A stretch of DNA of 64,000 nt from Desulfovibrionaceae bacterium (lineage in GTDB: Bacteria > Desulfobacterota > Desulfovibrionia > Desulfovibrionales > Desulfovibrionaceae). Positions 1 to 8,458 of the stretch are shown in pieces. The DNA is taken from the NCBI GenBank assembly GCA_015709205.1, contig JACCQO010000008.1, forward strand, positions 1 to 64,000. Reading direction: 5' to 3'. The notes below the pieces were generated by a model. The model was not told the DNA's origin and made no database searches. It was given only the letters and a program-made list of their open reading frames with translations. The position numbers and the translations under genes were made by a program. Position 1 is the first letter of the stretch. Each line of letters begins with the position of its first letter.

Positions 1-166
1 CGGGCCGCGCCCGGGCCCTGCGCCGAAGCCGCGCGCCCCGCGCCGCACTGCACGGGCCTGCCGCCACACCCGCGCCGTTCCGCCCGCCGAGCCGCCCTGG
101 CGAGCCACCCCGTCGCCACCGCCCCAGCGGGCCGGGAGCAATTGCGCGTTCCGGAGATTCTCTTGC

Positions 167-195
167 TTGACAACCCCGTCTGGTGCACACTAAGA
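167..195 (+). promoter_or_regulatory. Probable sigma-70 promoter of tRNA-Arg
   Basis: A perfect -35 box TTGACA lies at 167-172. About 16-17 bases further is a weak -10-like CTAAGA (190-195). The tRNA begins 15 bases downstream, a normal leader length. The -35 is clear; the -10 is a guess. Confidence 0.5.
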
Positions 196-209
196 GGGTC
201 GTCTTCATC

Positions 210-286
<77 letters not shown>

Positions 287-289
287 TGA

Positions 290-339
290 AAACCATAAAA
301 AGGCGGGCGCTTGCAAAAGCGCCCGCCTTTTTATGGTTT
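290..339 (+). terminator. Rho-independent terminator after tRNA-Arg
   Basis: Perfect 23-base inverted repeat: left arm 290-312, right arm 317-339, with a 4-base loop. The GC core GGCGGGCGC is flanked by A and T runs, so it can act on either strand. Confidence 0.9.
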
Positions 340-482
340 CCGCTTTTTGGGCCATTTGGGGCCGGGGCTGTCCTAGCCAACTAGGCATTCTTCCTCTGTT
401 TAGTCCATTATTTCAGCTTATTACGCAGCATCTTGTGATCACCACCATTGAACCTCCATTCGCATTCCTTGAGGAACAAAAA

Positions 483-602
483 GAAGGTGTTTTTTGGAAG
501 AGGCTGCCCCTGGAGTGCCGCCCGGTGCCGGAGTTCATGCGCACCTTGGTGGCCCAGGGCGGGCTGATCCCCTACACCCGGGCCAAACTGAACCTGAGCT
601 GA
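483..602 (+). pseudogene. C-terminal remnant of a LeuD/aconitase-small-subunit-like protein
   Basis: The frame ending at the TGA of 600-602 encodes residues such as PVPEFMRTLVAQGG followed by LIPYTRAKLNLS. This resembles the extreme C-terminus of 3-isopropylmalate dehydratase small subunits (pattern P-x-P-x-F-M, then GGLI-x-Y, then basic residues). Only about 35-40 codons are recognisable; upstream in frame lies AT-richer sequence without homology to LeuD, so the rest of the gene is missing. It sits just past a tRNA gene and its terminator. A coincidental match in a non-coding stretch is possible. Confidence 0.4.
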
Positions 603-639
603 CAAGGGTCCACGGTCTCCTCCACCCGGACCAAAGACG

Positions 640-674
640 AAGGGGCCGCCGTCCGAATCGGACGACGGCCCCTT
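640..674. terminator. Hairpin terminator between the LeuD-like remnant and the TPR gene
   Basis: Arms 640-655 and 659-674 (AAGGGGCC... / ...GGCCCCTT) form a 16-base stem with one mismatch and a 3-base loop. It stands downstream of both the plus-strand remnant and the minus-strand tonB operon, so it may serve both. Confidence 0.65.
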
Positions 675-800
675 GCGCATGCGCCCGGGCGTTCGGCAAG
701 CCCGGGGAGCATGCGCGGTCACGCGACCGTTGGCGGACGGAGCGCGTGCGACGTTTCGAAAATATTTTCCCCTCCCACCGGAACGACCCGAGAAATAAAC

Positions 801-2222
801 CTAAAAGACCACCGCGTCCGGCCGCCCGCCGCCCAGGGCCGAGACCGCGCCGCGCGTCCGCCCGGCGGGACGTGCCTTCTCCATCGCGCCGGCCGCGTCC
901 GCCGCACCGGCCGCATCGCCCGGGGCGGCCAGGGCGGCCTCGGCCTCGCGCCGGGCCCTTTCGATGCCCGCCACGTAGCGCAGGCAGCCCTCGGCCCGGG
1001 TGCGCAGGGCCGGGGTGCGCGCGGCGCGGGTGAAGTGCCTGCGGGCCGCGTCCAGGCCGTCCAGCTCCAGGGCCGCGTACCCGGCGCGCAGGGCCGCGTC
1101 GCCGTCGGCCGGAGCCAGCTCCAGGGCGCGGGCGTAGGCCGCTTCGGCCTCGGCAAAGCGTCCGGCTTCGAAGAGGAAGCCGCCCTTGCGCTTGAGCCGG
1201 TCGGCCGTGGGCGCGAGCTCCAGGGCGCGGCCCAGGGCGGCCAGGGCGGATTCGGCGCGGTGCGCGCGGGCATAGGCCTCGAAGAGCCGATCCAGGATCT
1301 CGGGCCGGTCCGGACGCGCGCCGTGGGCGCGCACCAGGGTTTCGGCCGCGCGCAGGGGGGCGTCCAGATAGAGGTAGACCGAGGCCAGCTCGTCCAGCTC
1401 GCCGTCCCGGGGCGCGCCCAGGCGCGTGCAGACCTCCAGGGCCGCGGCGGCCCCGGCGTGGTTCTCGCGCCGCAGCCGCACCCGCGCCAGGGAGCGCCAG
1501 TGCCGGGGCTCGCCCGGAACCAGGGCGGTGAGCCGTTCGAGCACGGACTGGGCGCGCGCCGCGTCGCCGTTTTCCAGGCAGCAGTGCGCCAGCAGCTCCA
1601 GCCAACCCTCCTGCGCGGGAGCGCCCGTGGCCAGCAGCCGATCCAGGGCCCGGACCGCGCGGGCGGGCCGCTCGGCCCGATACCAGCCCGCCGCGGCCTG
1701 ATAGAGCAGCGCGGCCTCGCCGTTCTCATCGCCCCGGGACACCGCCAGATCATGGGCGCGTTCGAACAGTTCGGCCGCCGCGGCGTGCTCGCCGAGTTCC
1801 ATCCGGGCCACGGCCAGGTTGCGGCACAGGCCGGGGTCGTCGGGGTAGGCGGCGAGTCCAGCTCCGTAAGCCGCGACCGCCGCGCGCGCCTCGCCGGACT
1901 CGAAGAGCAGGTTGCCGAGCAGCAGGTGGACCACGGCGGGCGCGGCCTCGGCCTCGGCGTCAGCACCGGGATCGGCGCCGGGGCCGCCGGGATGGGCCGC
2001 CACGTACTCCCGCAGCAGACTGGTCGCCCCGGCGCGGTCGCCCTTTTCCTGGGCCGCCACGGCCCTGGACAGGACGTCGCGCGCCGCGCGGGACAGGCGC
2101 TCTTCCTTGGCACCGCTCTGGTTCCCGGCCTGGCCACCGCCCTGGCCGGCAGCCCACGCGAACGCGGGCCCGGCGACGACGGCCAGGCAAAACAGCAGCA
2201 TGACGACGATGACGACGCGCAT
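801..2222 (-). CDS. Periplasmic TPR-repeat protein of the TonB operon
   Basis: A 473-residue protein with an N-terminal signal peptide (hydrophobic VVIVVMLLFCLAVV then a GPAFAWA cleavage region). The rest consists of successive alpha-helical pairs with TPR character (A-x-A-x-Y at regular about 34-residue steps, for example ALELAPADGDAALRAGYAAL near residue 350). It is the last gene of a minus-strand operon DUF3450-ExbB-ExbB-ExbD-TonB-TPR, 11 bases after tonB. TPR partners of this kind are common in such operons and probably scaffold the periplasmic part of the energy-transducing complex; that role is inferred. The sequence is extremely alanine- and arginine-rich, as are its neighbours. Confidence 0.8.
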   Translation of the reverse strand: MRVVIVVMLLFCLAVVAGPAFAWAAGQGGGQAGNQSGAKEERLSRAARDVLSRAVAAQEKGDRAGATSLLREYVAAHPGGPGADPGADAEAEAAPAVVHLLLGNLLFESGEARAAVAAYGAGLAAYPDDPGLCRNLAVARMELGEHAAAAELFERAHDLAVSRGDENGEAALLYQAAAGWYRAERPARAVRALDRLLATGAPAQEGWLELLAHCCLENGDAARAQSVLERLTALVPGEPRHWRSLARVRLRRENHAGAAAALEVCTRLGAPRDGELDELASVYLYLDAPLRAAETLVRAHGARPDRPEILDRLFEAYARAHRAESALAALGRALELAPTADRLKRKGGFLFEAGRFAEAEAAYARALELAPADGDAALRAGYAALELDGLDAARRHFTRAARTPALRTRAEGCLRYVAGIERARREAEAALAAPGDAAGAADAAGAMEKARPAGRTRGAVSALGGGRPDAVVF

Positions 2223-2233
2223 CCGGCCTCCGC

Positions 2234-2908
2234 TCAGGAGAGATTGAATTCAAAGGGGATGAGCACCCAGGTGGGCACGGGCCTTCCGTCCAGCACCCCG
2301 GGCTCGAAACGCCAGCGCGCCAGGGCGCGGAGCACGGCCTCGTCGAAGATGCCGGGCGGCAGGGCCTCCACCACCGTGGCCCGCACCGCGCTGCCGTCCG
2401 GCAGCACCAGGGCGCGCACCACCACCCGGCCCTCCAGGCGGCGGCGCTTGGCCTCGTAGGGATACGCGGGCGGCGCGCCGTGCAGCATGCGCGGCGGGGT
2501 GTCCACCTCGGCCAGTTCGAAGTCCATGCGGGCCGGTCCGGGCTCGGGCGGCGGCACGGCCGCTCCGGCCAGCAGCCCGCGCGCGGGCTCGAAATCGAAG
2601 GCGTCCATGGGCCGCACGGAACGCGCCGGGGCCTGGGACCGCTGCGGCGCGACGCGCGCCATGCGCGGCGGGGGCGGCGGCTCGGGGTCCTTCTTCGGTT
2701 CGGGCGGCGCGGGCCGCTCCGGCGGCGGGGGCGGCGGAGCGGCCAGGAAGATGCCCTGCTCCATGGGCTCCGGCACCGCCACGCCGGCCCCCGAGGTCAG
2801 CAACGGCACCGTCAGGAAGAGCAGCGCGTTGAGCGCCAGGCTTCCGCACAGGGCCAGGACCGCTCCGGCCGGGCCCCTGCCGGGGCGGGCAGCGGCCGCC
2901 AGGCTCAC
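2234..2908 (-). CDS. tonB: TonB energy-transducing protein
   Basis: 224 residues. A single N-terminal membrane anchor (ALNALLFLTVPLL, about residues 18-37) is followed by a proline-rich spacer (PPPPPPERPAPPEPKKDPEP) and a C-terminal TonB domain with the typical YPYEAKRRRLEGRVVV motif and the closing WVLIPFEFNL strand. It spans the periplasm and delivers proton-motive energy from ExbB/ExbD to outer-membrane receptors; three such receptors are encoded in this window. I chose a GTG start whose GTGA overlaps the exbD stop codon, because no ATG lies between the exbD end and the membrane segment. The annotation is secure, the start fairly so. Confidence 0.9.
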   Translation of the reverse strand: MSLAAAARPGRGPAGAVLALCGSLALNALLFLTVPLLTSGAGVAVPEPMEQGIFLAAPPPPPPERPAPPEPKKDPEPPPPPRMARVAPQRSQAPARSVRPMDAFDFEPARGLLAGAAVPPPEPGPARMDFELAEVDTPPRMLHGAPPAYPYEAKRRRLEGRVVVRALVLPDGSAVRATVVEALPPGIFDEAVLRALARWRFEPGVLDGRPVPTWVLIPFEFNLS

Positions 2909-3318
2909 TGGGGCCTCCGCGCGGCCACGCTGATGCTCCGCACCCCGGCCTGGCGGCAGGCGTCGAAGACCTCCACGAGCACCCCGGTGCGGCTCTCGCG
3001 GTCCGCGGCAATGACCACGGATCCGTCCGGGGTGTCGGCCAGGAAGCGCTCCATGTGCGCACGCACCGAGCGGATGTCCACGGGCCGATTTTCGATCCAG
3101 ACGATGCCCTGCTCGGTCACGCCGATGACCAGGTTGGTCTTTTCCTTGGACACGGCGGTGCGGGCCACGGGCCGCTCCACGTCCACCCCGGACTCGCGCA
3201 CGAAACTGGTGGTGACGATGAAGAAGATCAAGAGGATGAAGACCATGTCCAGGAGCGGAGCCATGTTCAGTTCCGCGGCCCGGGAGCGCCGGGAGCGCGC
3301 GTTGCGGAAGCCGCTCAC
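2905..3318 (-). CDS. exbD: Biopolymer transport protein ExbD
   Basis: 137 residues. It has a short cytoplasmic N-terminus, one membrane helix (PLLDMVFILLIFFIVTTSFV, residues about 20-40) carrying the conserved proton-channel aspartate (LLDMVF), and a periplasmic domain. ExbD forms the proton channel with ExbB and drives TonB. The start ATG overlaps the exbB stop (ATGA) and its own stop overlaps the tonB GTG start, so the three are translationally coupled. Confidence 0.93.
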   Translation of the reverse strand: MSGFRNARSRRSRAAELNMAPLLDMVFILLIFFIVTTSFVRESGVDVERPVARTAVSKEKTNLVIGVTEQGIVWIENRPVDIRSVRAHMERFLADTPDGSVVIAADRESRTGVLVEVFDACRQAGVRSISVAARRPQ

Positions 3319-4052
3319 GACAGCGCCTCCCCGGTGAACGGCCTACCGGCCGCCAATCCACCAGCGGCCGACGGGCCGCACGGGGTCATGGCGGCGTCCG
3401 GCACCGCTTCCTCGGCGTCGCGGACTTCGCGTTCCGAACGGTCCTTTGCCTCGGCCGCTTCCGCGGCGGCCCTGCCGTCCAGCACACCCTGCAATACCAG
3501 GCCGAAACGCAGGGCCCGCTCGCGCAGCCTGGCCACCCGGCGGCGCAGCACGCACCCGGCCACCAGGCCGGGCACGGCCACGATCAGGCCGGTCTGCGTG
3601 GTGATCAGCGCGGAGGAGATGCCTGCGGCCAGGCCGCGCGCGTTGCCCGTGCCAAACTGGAGAATGGTGTCGAAGGTGGCGATCATGCCGCCCACGGTGC
3701 CCAGGAGCCCCAGCAGCGGAGCCAGCCCGGCGAGCACCAGGATCGTGGCCGTGCGGCGCTCTTCGGATTCCAGCTCCCGCGCCACCAGGGCGTCGAGCAA
3801 CCGGCGGTCCAGTTCCGCGTCGCCCGTGCGCCCGCTGCGGAACCCGGCCAGGATGGCGGCCTGCCACGGGGCCCCGCAGCAACCGCCGAGGCATTCGGCC
3901 AGGGGCCGCGCGCTGCGGTTCAGGGCCACGCAGCGCAGGGCCGCGCGCAGCACCAGATACCACAGGGCCACGGAGACCACGGCCAGCGGGGCCATGACCC
4001 AGCCGCCGCCGCGCAGGTGTTCGAGGGCGGCCGCCAACAGATCATGCGGCAT
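3315..4052 (-). CDS. exbB: ExbB/TolQ/MotA-family proton channel protein
   Basis: 245 residues with the MotA/TolQ/ExbB signature: an N-terminal membrane helix (WVMAPLAVVSVALWYLVL), then LAPLLGLLGTVGGMIATFDT and ALITTQTGLIVAVPGL as the two conserved C-terminal helices. It is the canonical-length ExbB of the operon and pairs with ExbD immediately downstream. The charged tail of about 50 residues after the last helix is longer than usual. Its start lies inside the preceding long ExbB gene (11-base overlap). Confidence 0.9.
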   Translation of the reverse strand: MPHDLLAAALEHLRGGGWVMAPLAVVSVALWYLVLRAALRCVALNRSARPLAECLGGCCGAPWQAAILAGFRSGRTGDAELDRRLLDALVARELESEERRTATILVLAGLAPLLGLLGTVGGMIATFDTILQFGTGNARGLAAGISSALITTQTGLIVAVPGLVAGCVLRRRVARLRERALRFGLVLQGVLDGRAAAEAAEAKDRSEREVRDAEEAVPDAAMTPCGPSAAGGLAAGRPFTGEALS

Positions 4053-5541
4053 GGCGCACCTCCCTTTCCTGCGGCCCAGCGGGCTCGGCGGGCCCGCCGG
4101 GTTCGCGCCGGAACAGGGCCACGGTCAGGGCCGTGCTCTTCTCCTCCATGTCCGTGAGGATGCGTTCCACGCGGCGGTCCAGGAGGTGGTGCAGGGCCAT
4201 GATCGGAATGGCCACGGCCAGGCCGAGCTGGGTGGTGATCAGGGCCTCGGAGATGCCGCCGGACATCATCCGCGGGTCGCCCGTGCCGTACAGGGTGATG
4301 ACCTGGAAGGTCTCGATCATGCCCGTGACCGTGCCCAGCAATCCCAGGAGCGGGGCGATGGCCGCGAGCACGGAAAGGGTCGGCAGGAACCGCTCCAGCC
4401 GCGCGCCCTCGCGCAGAAGGCCCTCCTCCAGGGCGCGGTCCACGACCTCGCGCGGCTGGCCCGCGTTGGCCAGCGCGCCGCCGAGCACGCGGCAGGCCGC
4501 GAAACGCGTCTGGTCGAGGCACCAGTCGCGGCAACGCTTCCAGTCGCCGCCCTGGGCACGGCGCAGCAGGTCGGCGAAGACCCGGTCCGAATTGGAGCGC
4601 ACCCGGGACAGGGTCACGACGCGCTCCAGGCCCAGGATCAGGGCCAGCACTCCCACGAACAGGATCGGCCAGACCAGGACGCCGCCGGACTCCAGCCACT
4701 CCAGCCAGCCCTTGTGGCGCATCAGGGCGCGCAGGGCCGCGCCGCCGGACACGTCCACCGGCACGTGGGCCGACACGCCGTCCAGAAAGTCGCGCACCGA
4801 GCTCTTCTCGGACCAGGAGGTGGCGGGCACGGCGGAGAGCGCGCCGGACGCGCCCACGCGCAGGAAGCCGACCTCGCCGGAAGCGTCGCGGTACAGGGCC
4901 GACAGGCCGCCCAAGCGGACCACGTCGCCCTGCACCTCCCTGCCCTCGGGCCCGAGAAAGGATTCGTGCGAGCGGCGCACGTCGCCCGTGACCACGGCCA
5001 TGTCCAGGAACAGGCGCGCCAGGCCCCGGATGGCGTCGAGCCCCGGGAAGCGCGCGTCGTCGAGCAGCGGGGCCAGGAGCCGTTCGGCGTCCGGGTACAG
5101 GCGCAGGAGCGGCCCGGAACGCAGCAGGGCGTCGGCCTCCTTGGCATGGCCGCGCACCACGCCGGAAATGCCCTTGATCTCCGCGGCCTGGCCCGCGAGT
5201 TCCTCGCGCAACCCCTTTTCGCGCTCGGCCTGGGCCTCGAACTTCTTGCGCATGGCCTCCACGCGCGCGGCCGTGGCGGCTTCCCCGGCGCGGAGCTCCT
5301 TGACCCGGGCGGTCAGTTCGGCGCGCTCGCGGGCGATCATCTCGCGCGACACGGCGGCATCGCGCCCGGCGCGCGCGGCCAGCTCACGGGTCTGCGCGGC
5401 CACGGCGTCCAGGCCCGGGCCCGGGGCGGCCGCAGAACCCGTTGTGGAAGACACCGCCGGGGCCGGTTCCGCCGCCGGAGCGGCAACGGGCGCGCACAGG
5501 ACCGCAAGCACCAACAACGGAAAAACGGCGCGCGCGATCAT
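4042..5541 (-). CDS. Long ExbB-like protein with periplasmic coiled-coil domain
   Basis: 499 residues. A signal sequence (residues 1-24) is followed by a predicted coiled coil (about 40-130; repeated A/E/R heptads), a globular region, a membrane helix near residue 265 (GGVLVWPILFVGVLALILGL), and a C-terminal MotA/TolQ/ExbB channel domain with IAPLLGLLGTVTGMIETFQV and ALITTQLGLAVAIPIMAL. Such two-part ExbB proteins accompany DUF3450 proteins in specialised TonB systems of proteobacteria. It presumably forms a mixed channel with the shorter ExbB or extends the complex into the periplasm. Its ATG overlaps the stop of the DUF3450 gene. Confidence 0.88.
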   Translation of the reverse strand: MIARAVFPLLVLAVLCAPVAAPAAEPAPAVSSTTGSAAAPGPGLDAVAAQTRELAARAGRDAAVSREMIARERAELTARVKELRAGEAATAARVEAMRKKFEAQAEREKGLREELAGQAAEIKGISGVVRGHAKEADALLRSGPLLRLYPDAERLLAPLLDDARFPGLDAIRGLARLFLDMAVVTGDVRRSHESFLGPEGREVQGDVVRLGGLSALYRDASGEVGFLRVGASGALSAVPATSWSEKSSVRDFLDGVSAHVPVDVSGGAALRALMRHKGWLEWLESGGVLVWPILFVGVLALILGLERVVTLSRVRSNSDRVFADLLRRAQGGDWKRCRDWCLDQTRFAACRVLGGALANAGQPREVVDRALEEGLLREGARLERFLPTLSVLAAIAPLLGLLGTVTGMIETFQVITLYGTGDPRMMSGGISEALITTQLGLAVAIPIMALHHLLDRRVERILTDMEEKSTALTVALFRREPGGPAEPAGPQEREVRHAA

Positions 5542-6344
5542 CGGGCCACCTCCAGGGGCAGGTCGAGCAGTTCCGCGGCCCGCTTGCGCTCGGCCATCTC
5601 CACGGCGCGCAGCACCGTGGGCGCGTACTCGGAGGGCAACGCCTCCCAGCCTCCGGCCACGCGGCTCCAGCGGCCAGCGCCGCGCCCGTCGGCGGTCAGG
5701 TAGAAGAGCCCCAACCGGCCCAGGCGAAAGACCGTGACCCGCGTCTCGCCCCCGGCCAGGACCAGGGTCTGCTCCGTGGCGTCCACGGTGCGGCCGTATT
5801 CGGCCTCGGCCTTGAGCGCCTCGAAGACCCGGCGCAGCTTCTCCGCCGGGCCCAGGGAATAGTCTTCCAGGGATTCGTGCAGAAAGCGCAGGCGGCGTTC
5901 ACGCTCCTCGGGCAGAAAGGGCAGGTCCGCGCGCACCTGGGTTTCCAGCTGCGCCGCCACCTCCCAGAGCCACGGGTCGAGCTCGCGACGGATGCGCGCA
6001 AGCTCGCTCCTGCGCCGCTCCAGCTCGGCCAGGGTGCGCTCCTGGCGCGCCAGATAGGCGTCGTAGCGCTTTTCCTCGAAGCCCAGCCACTCCACCCGGT
6101 CGTCCAGGCGACGCGCTTCGGCGAGCAGGTTCTCGCGCTCGCGCGCCCAACCGTCCAGCTCCGCCTGGGCCGCGGCCTCCACGGCCACGGCCCGGCCCAC
6201 GTCGGCCTGGGCCCGGGCCGCGGCGTCGGCCCCCCGCGCCGGGGCCGAGGGCAGCGCCGCGAGCGTCACCAGGAACGCTCCCAGCGCCGCCCTGCCAATC
6301 ACCAACCTACCGATCTTGCAAACTATTCCTGACATATTGAACAT
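5538..6344 (-). CDS. DUF3450-family periplasmic protein, first gene of the TonB operon
   Basis: 268 residues. A signal peptide (residues about 1-35, ending near PARGADA) is followed by a long heptad-rich coiled coil (about 45-130) and a C-terminal beta-rich domain with GGETRVTVFRLGRLGLFYLT. This matches the DUF3450 family, which is almost always encoded next to a long ExbB, a short ExbB, ExbD, TonB and a TPR protein, exactly as here. Its biochemical job is unknown; with its coiled coil it may clasp the long ExbB in the periplasm. The start chosen (MFNMSG) is the most upstream; a second ATG three codons on is possible. The upstream region carries an operator-like palindrome. Confidence 0.85.
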   Translation of the reverse strand: MFNMSGIVCKIGRLVIGRAALGAFLVTLAALPSAPARGADAAARAQADVGRAVAVEAAAQAELDGWARERENLLAEARRLDDRVEWLGFEEKRYDAYLARQERTLAELERRRSELARIRRELDPWLWEVAAQLETQVRADLPFLPEERERRLRFLHESLEDYSLGPAEKLRRVFEALKAEAEYGRTVDATEQTLVLAGGETRVTVFRLGRLGLFYLTADGRGAGRWSRVAGGWEALPSEYAPTVLRAVEMAERKRAAELLDLPLEVAR

Positions 6345-6405
6345 CCGACTTCCCGCTGTCTGGGCAGCGGCCGCCCGGCGCACCGCCGGGATACCGCACC
6401 GTTTC

Positions 6406-6426
6406 TGAAACTGAAATTCAGTATCA
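6406..6426. promoter_or_regulatory. Operator-like inverted repeat upstream of the TonB operon
   Basis: A 10-1-10 inverted repeat with 9 of 10 matching pairs; the core is ACTGAAATTCAGT at 6410-6422. It resembles a degenerate Fur box and shares the right half (TTCAGTATCA) with the site at 7583-7607. It lies 62 bases upstream of the DUF3450 start and downstream of the AraC gene. It could bind Fur or the neighbouring AraC regulator. Confidence 0.5.
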
Positions 6427-6478
6427 CTTTCCTGGCACGGTTCTGCCCCGAGCGGAACTTTTTTTGCTCCGAAAGGGA

Positions 6479-7549
6479 TCAGGCCCCGGCCCCGACCCCA
6501 GCGTCGGCGCCGCGCACGCTGCGCAGGAACTGGCTCGGCTTGATGCCGTAATGCTTGGAAAAGGCCGCGCTGAAGTGCGAGATGTTGGAATAGCCCACGG
6601 ACACGGCGGCCTCGCTGATGTTGGCCTCGCCCCTTTCCAGCAGTTCCCGGGCCCGCTCCATGCGATAGGACCGGAAATAGCCGTAGACCGTCTGGCCGAA
6701 GAACCCCTTGAAGTCGCGCTTGAGCTTGGTGTCGTTGAGCCCCGCGAAGCGCGCCAGTTCCTTGATGGACGGGGGCGATTCCAGGTCCTCCACCAGCCGC
6801 GAGCGCACGCACTGCAGCCGCTCGATCTCGCGCTCGGGCAGCCGCCCGGCCTCCCCGGCCCGCTCGCGGTGGCTGGCGAAGAGCAGGGAGAGCAGTTCCA
6901 GGGTTTTGCTCATGAGCAGCAGGCTGCGTTCCGCGCCCTGCAGGGAGACGTCGTGCACGCAGCGGGCGGCCACGAGCTGCTCGGGCCGCATGCCGCGCAC
7001 GCAGCCGGGCAGCAGGTCGATCTCCCCGGCCATGAAGGCCCGCACGCCCGCGGGCAGCGTGGCGACGGACTCGCCGAGCAGTTCCGCCAGCACCGCCGGT
7101 GCCATGAACACGTCCACCCCGCTCTGCGGACCGGCGTCGAACTCCATGCGCAGGCCCCGGCCCCCGGCCGCGCCGCCGCACTCCATCATGCCCCCGCGCA
7201 GCCGGTGCGTCTCGCCCCCGGAGAGGCGCGTCGCGCGCGAACCCGCGAGCACGAAGGAGAAGCGCAGCACGCGTTCGGAAAAGTCCAGCCCCGCGCGGCG
7301 CGGCCGGAGCGAGCCTGCGTGCAGCAGGTACAGGGCCAGGCCCTGGCGCAACGGCACCTCCCGAAACATCTCGCCGCCCTCGCTCCAGGCGGACGCCACA
7401 GGGCCCCCGGCGCGTTCCCGCGCCTTGCTCCCCCTCGGCCCGCCGCCGTTTTCGGCCCCCACATTCTCCCAGCCTCCGACCGCCAGCACGCCTTCGCGGC
7501 CGGCGGCGGCGACCGCCGCACCACCCAATTCCGTCCGTGGCCCGTCCAT
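6479..7549 (-). CDS. PchR-like AraC-family transcriptional regulator
   Basis: 356 residues. The C-terminal 100 residues are a double helix-turn-helix AraC domain (IKELARFAGLNDTKLKRDFK, then SEAAVSVGYSNISHFSAAF and the FGxxPSxF-type end YGIKPSQFLR). The N-terminal about 230 residues resemble the effector domain of PchR/YbtA-type regulators, which sense siderophore complexes. It is encoded between the TonB operon and the divergent GTPase/ABC/TonB-receptor operon, and most likely activates one or both. Fur-like palindromes flank it on both sides. Effector identity is unknown. Confidence 0.85.
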   Translation of the reverse strand: MDGPRTELGGAAVAAAGREGVLAVGGWENVGAENGGGPRGSKARERAGGPVASAWSEGGEMFREVPLRQGLALYLLHAGSLRPRRAGLDFSERVLRFSFVLAGSRATRLSGGETHRLRGGMMECGGAAGGRGLRMEFDAGPQSGVDVFMAPAVLAELLGESVATLPAGVRAFMAGEIDLLPGCVRGMRPEQLVAARCVHDVSLQGAERSLLLMSKTLELLSLLFASHRERAGEAGRLPEREIERLQCVRSRLVEDLESPPSIKELARFAGLNDTKLKRDFKGFFGQTVYGYFRSYRMERARELLERGEANISEAAVSVGYSNISHFSAAFSKHYGIKPSQFLRSVRGADAGVGAGA

Positions 7550-7582
7550 TGTCGCTCCGTTGTTCCGATTATTGCTGATTGT

Positions 7583-7597
7583 TGAAAGTGACTTTCA
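7583..7597. promoter_or_regulatory. Fur-box-like palindrome in the AraC/GTPase divergent promoter
   Basis: TGAAAGTGACTTTCA is a perfect 7-1-7 inverted repeat and agrees with the Fur core TGATAATNATTATCA at 10-11 of 14 positions. It lies 34 bases upstream of the AraC start and about 160 bases upstream of the GTPase start, so it can control both directions. Confidence 0.55.
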
Positions 7598-7756
7598 GTA
7601 TCATCATATTTGCTCAGTTTCAACCTCGCGACAAAACCCGCATTGGGCAGAGATTCACCTTCTGCGGGTGGTGGTTACCGATTGCTTCGGCTAGCCTTTC
7701 CAGGTTCGGTTCAAAAACGATTTTTGAGAATGTCTTTCAAAACACAAGGAATCGCC

Positions 7757-8458
7757 ATGAAACTGGTAACTGTCGCAGGGGCGCCATCCGTGGGCAAGAC
7801 CTCGGTGATCCTGCATCTGGCCGCGCTGCTGGCCAAGGAGGGCGTGCGCCCGGCGGTGGTCAAGTTCGACGCCCTGAGTTCCGCCGACGACGTCATCTTC
7901 CGGGAAAAGCTGGGCATCCCCGCCCTGGTTGGGCTTTCGGACTACGTCTGCCCGGACCACTACTACGTCTCCAACATCGAGGAGGCCTGCGTCTGGGGCC
8001 GCGAGGCCGGGGCCGACCTGCTCGTGCTGGAGACCGCGGGCCTCTGCCACCGCTGCGCCCCGCACATCAAGGGCGTGCCCGCCCTCACGGTGCTCGACAG
8101 CCTGGGCGGCGTGGACGCGCCGCGCAAGATGGGCCCGGCCGCCTCGCTGGCCGACATCATCGTGGTCACCAAGTGCGACCTGGTCTCCCAGGCCGAACGC
8201 GAGGTCTTCGACTTCGCCGTGGCCTCGGTCAACCCCACGGCGGCCATCGTGCACGTCAACGGCCTCACGGGCACCGGCGCGCTGCACCTCCAGCGCATGG
8301 CCCGCACCTGGCCCCGGGTGGACGGCGTGGAGGACGCGGTGCTGCGCTACTCCATGCCCGCGTCCATCTGCTCCTACTGCACCGGCGAACGCCGCATCGG
8401 GCGGCGCTACCAGTCCGGCAACGTGGAAAAGCTCGTCGTCGCCAAGGAGGCAGCATGA
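7757..8458 (+). CDS. HypB/UreG-like P-loop GTPase (SIMIBI class)
   Basis: 233 residues. Walker A GAPSVGKTS (residues 7-15), a Walker B/switch region LLVLETAGLCHRC (about 88-100) and the guanine-specificity motif TKCDL (about 137-141) identify a HypB/UreG/CobW-related GTPase. Relatives insert nickel, cobalt or zinc into enzymes. Two cysteine pairs, LCHRCAPH and ICSYCTGE, could bind metal or a cluster. I start at the ATG with an upstream AAGGA; longer in-frame starts lack a site. It is the first gene of a tightly coupled triad with an ABC ATPase (ATGA overlap) and a binding-protein-like protein, followed by a TonB receptor. A metallochaperone or cofactor-handling role is inferred. Confidence 0.8.
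   Translation: MKLVTVAGAPSVGKTSVILHLAALLAKEGVRPAVVKFDALSSADDVIFREKLGIPALVGLSDYVCPDHYYVSNIEEACVWGREAGADLLVLETAGLCHRCAPHIKGVPALTVLDSLGGVDAPRKMGPAASLADIIVVTKCDLVSQAEREVFDFAVASVNPTAAIVHVNGLTGTGALHLQRMARTWPRVDGVEDAVLRYSMPASICSYCTGERRIGRRYQSGNVEKLVVAKEAA

Noticed and set aside
1..166. Possible end of a gene at the left edge
   Set aside because: No frame gives a recognisable protein, and the GC-rich stretch precedes a tRNA promoter; too short to judge.
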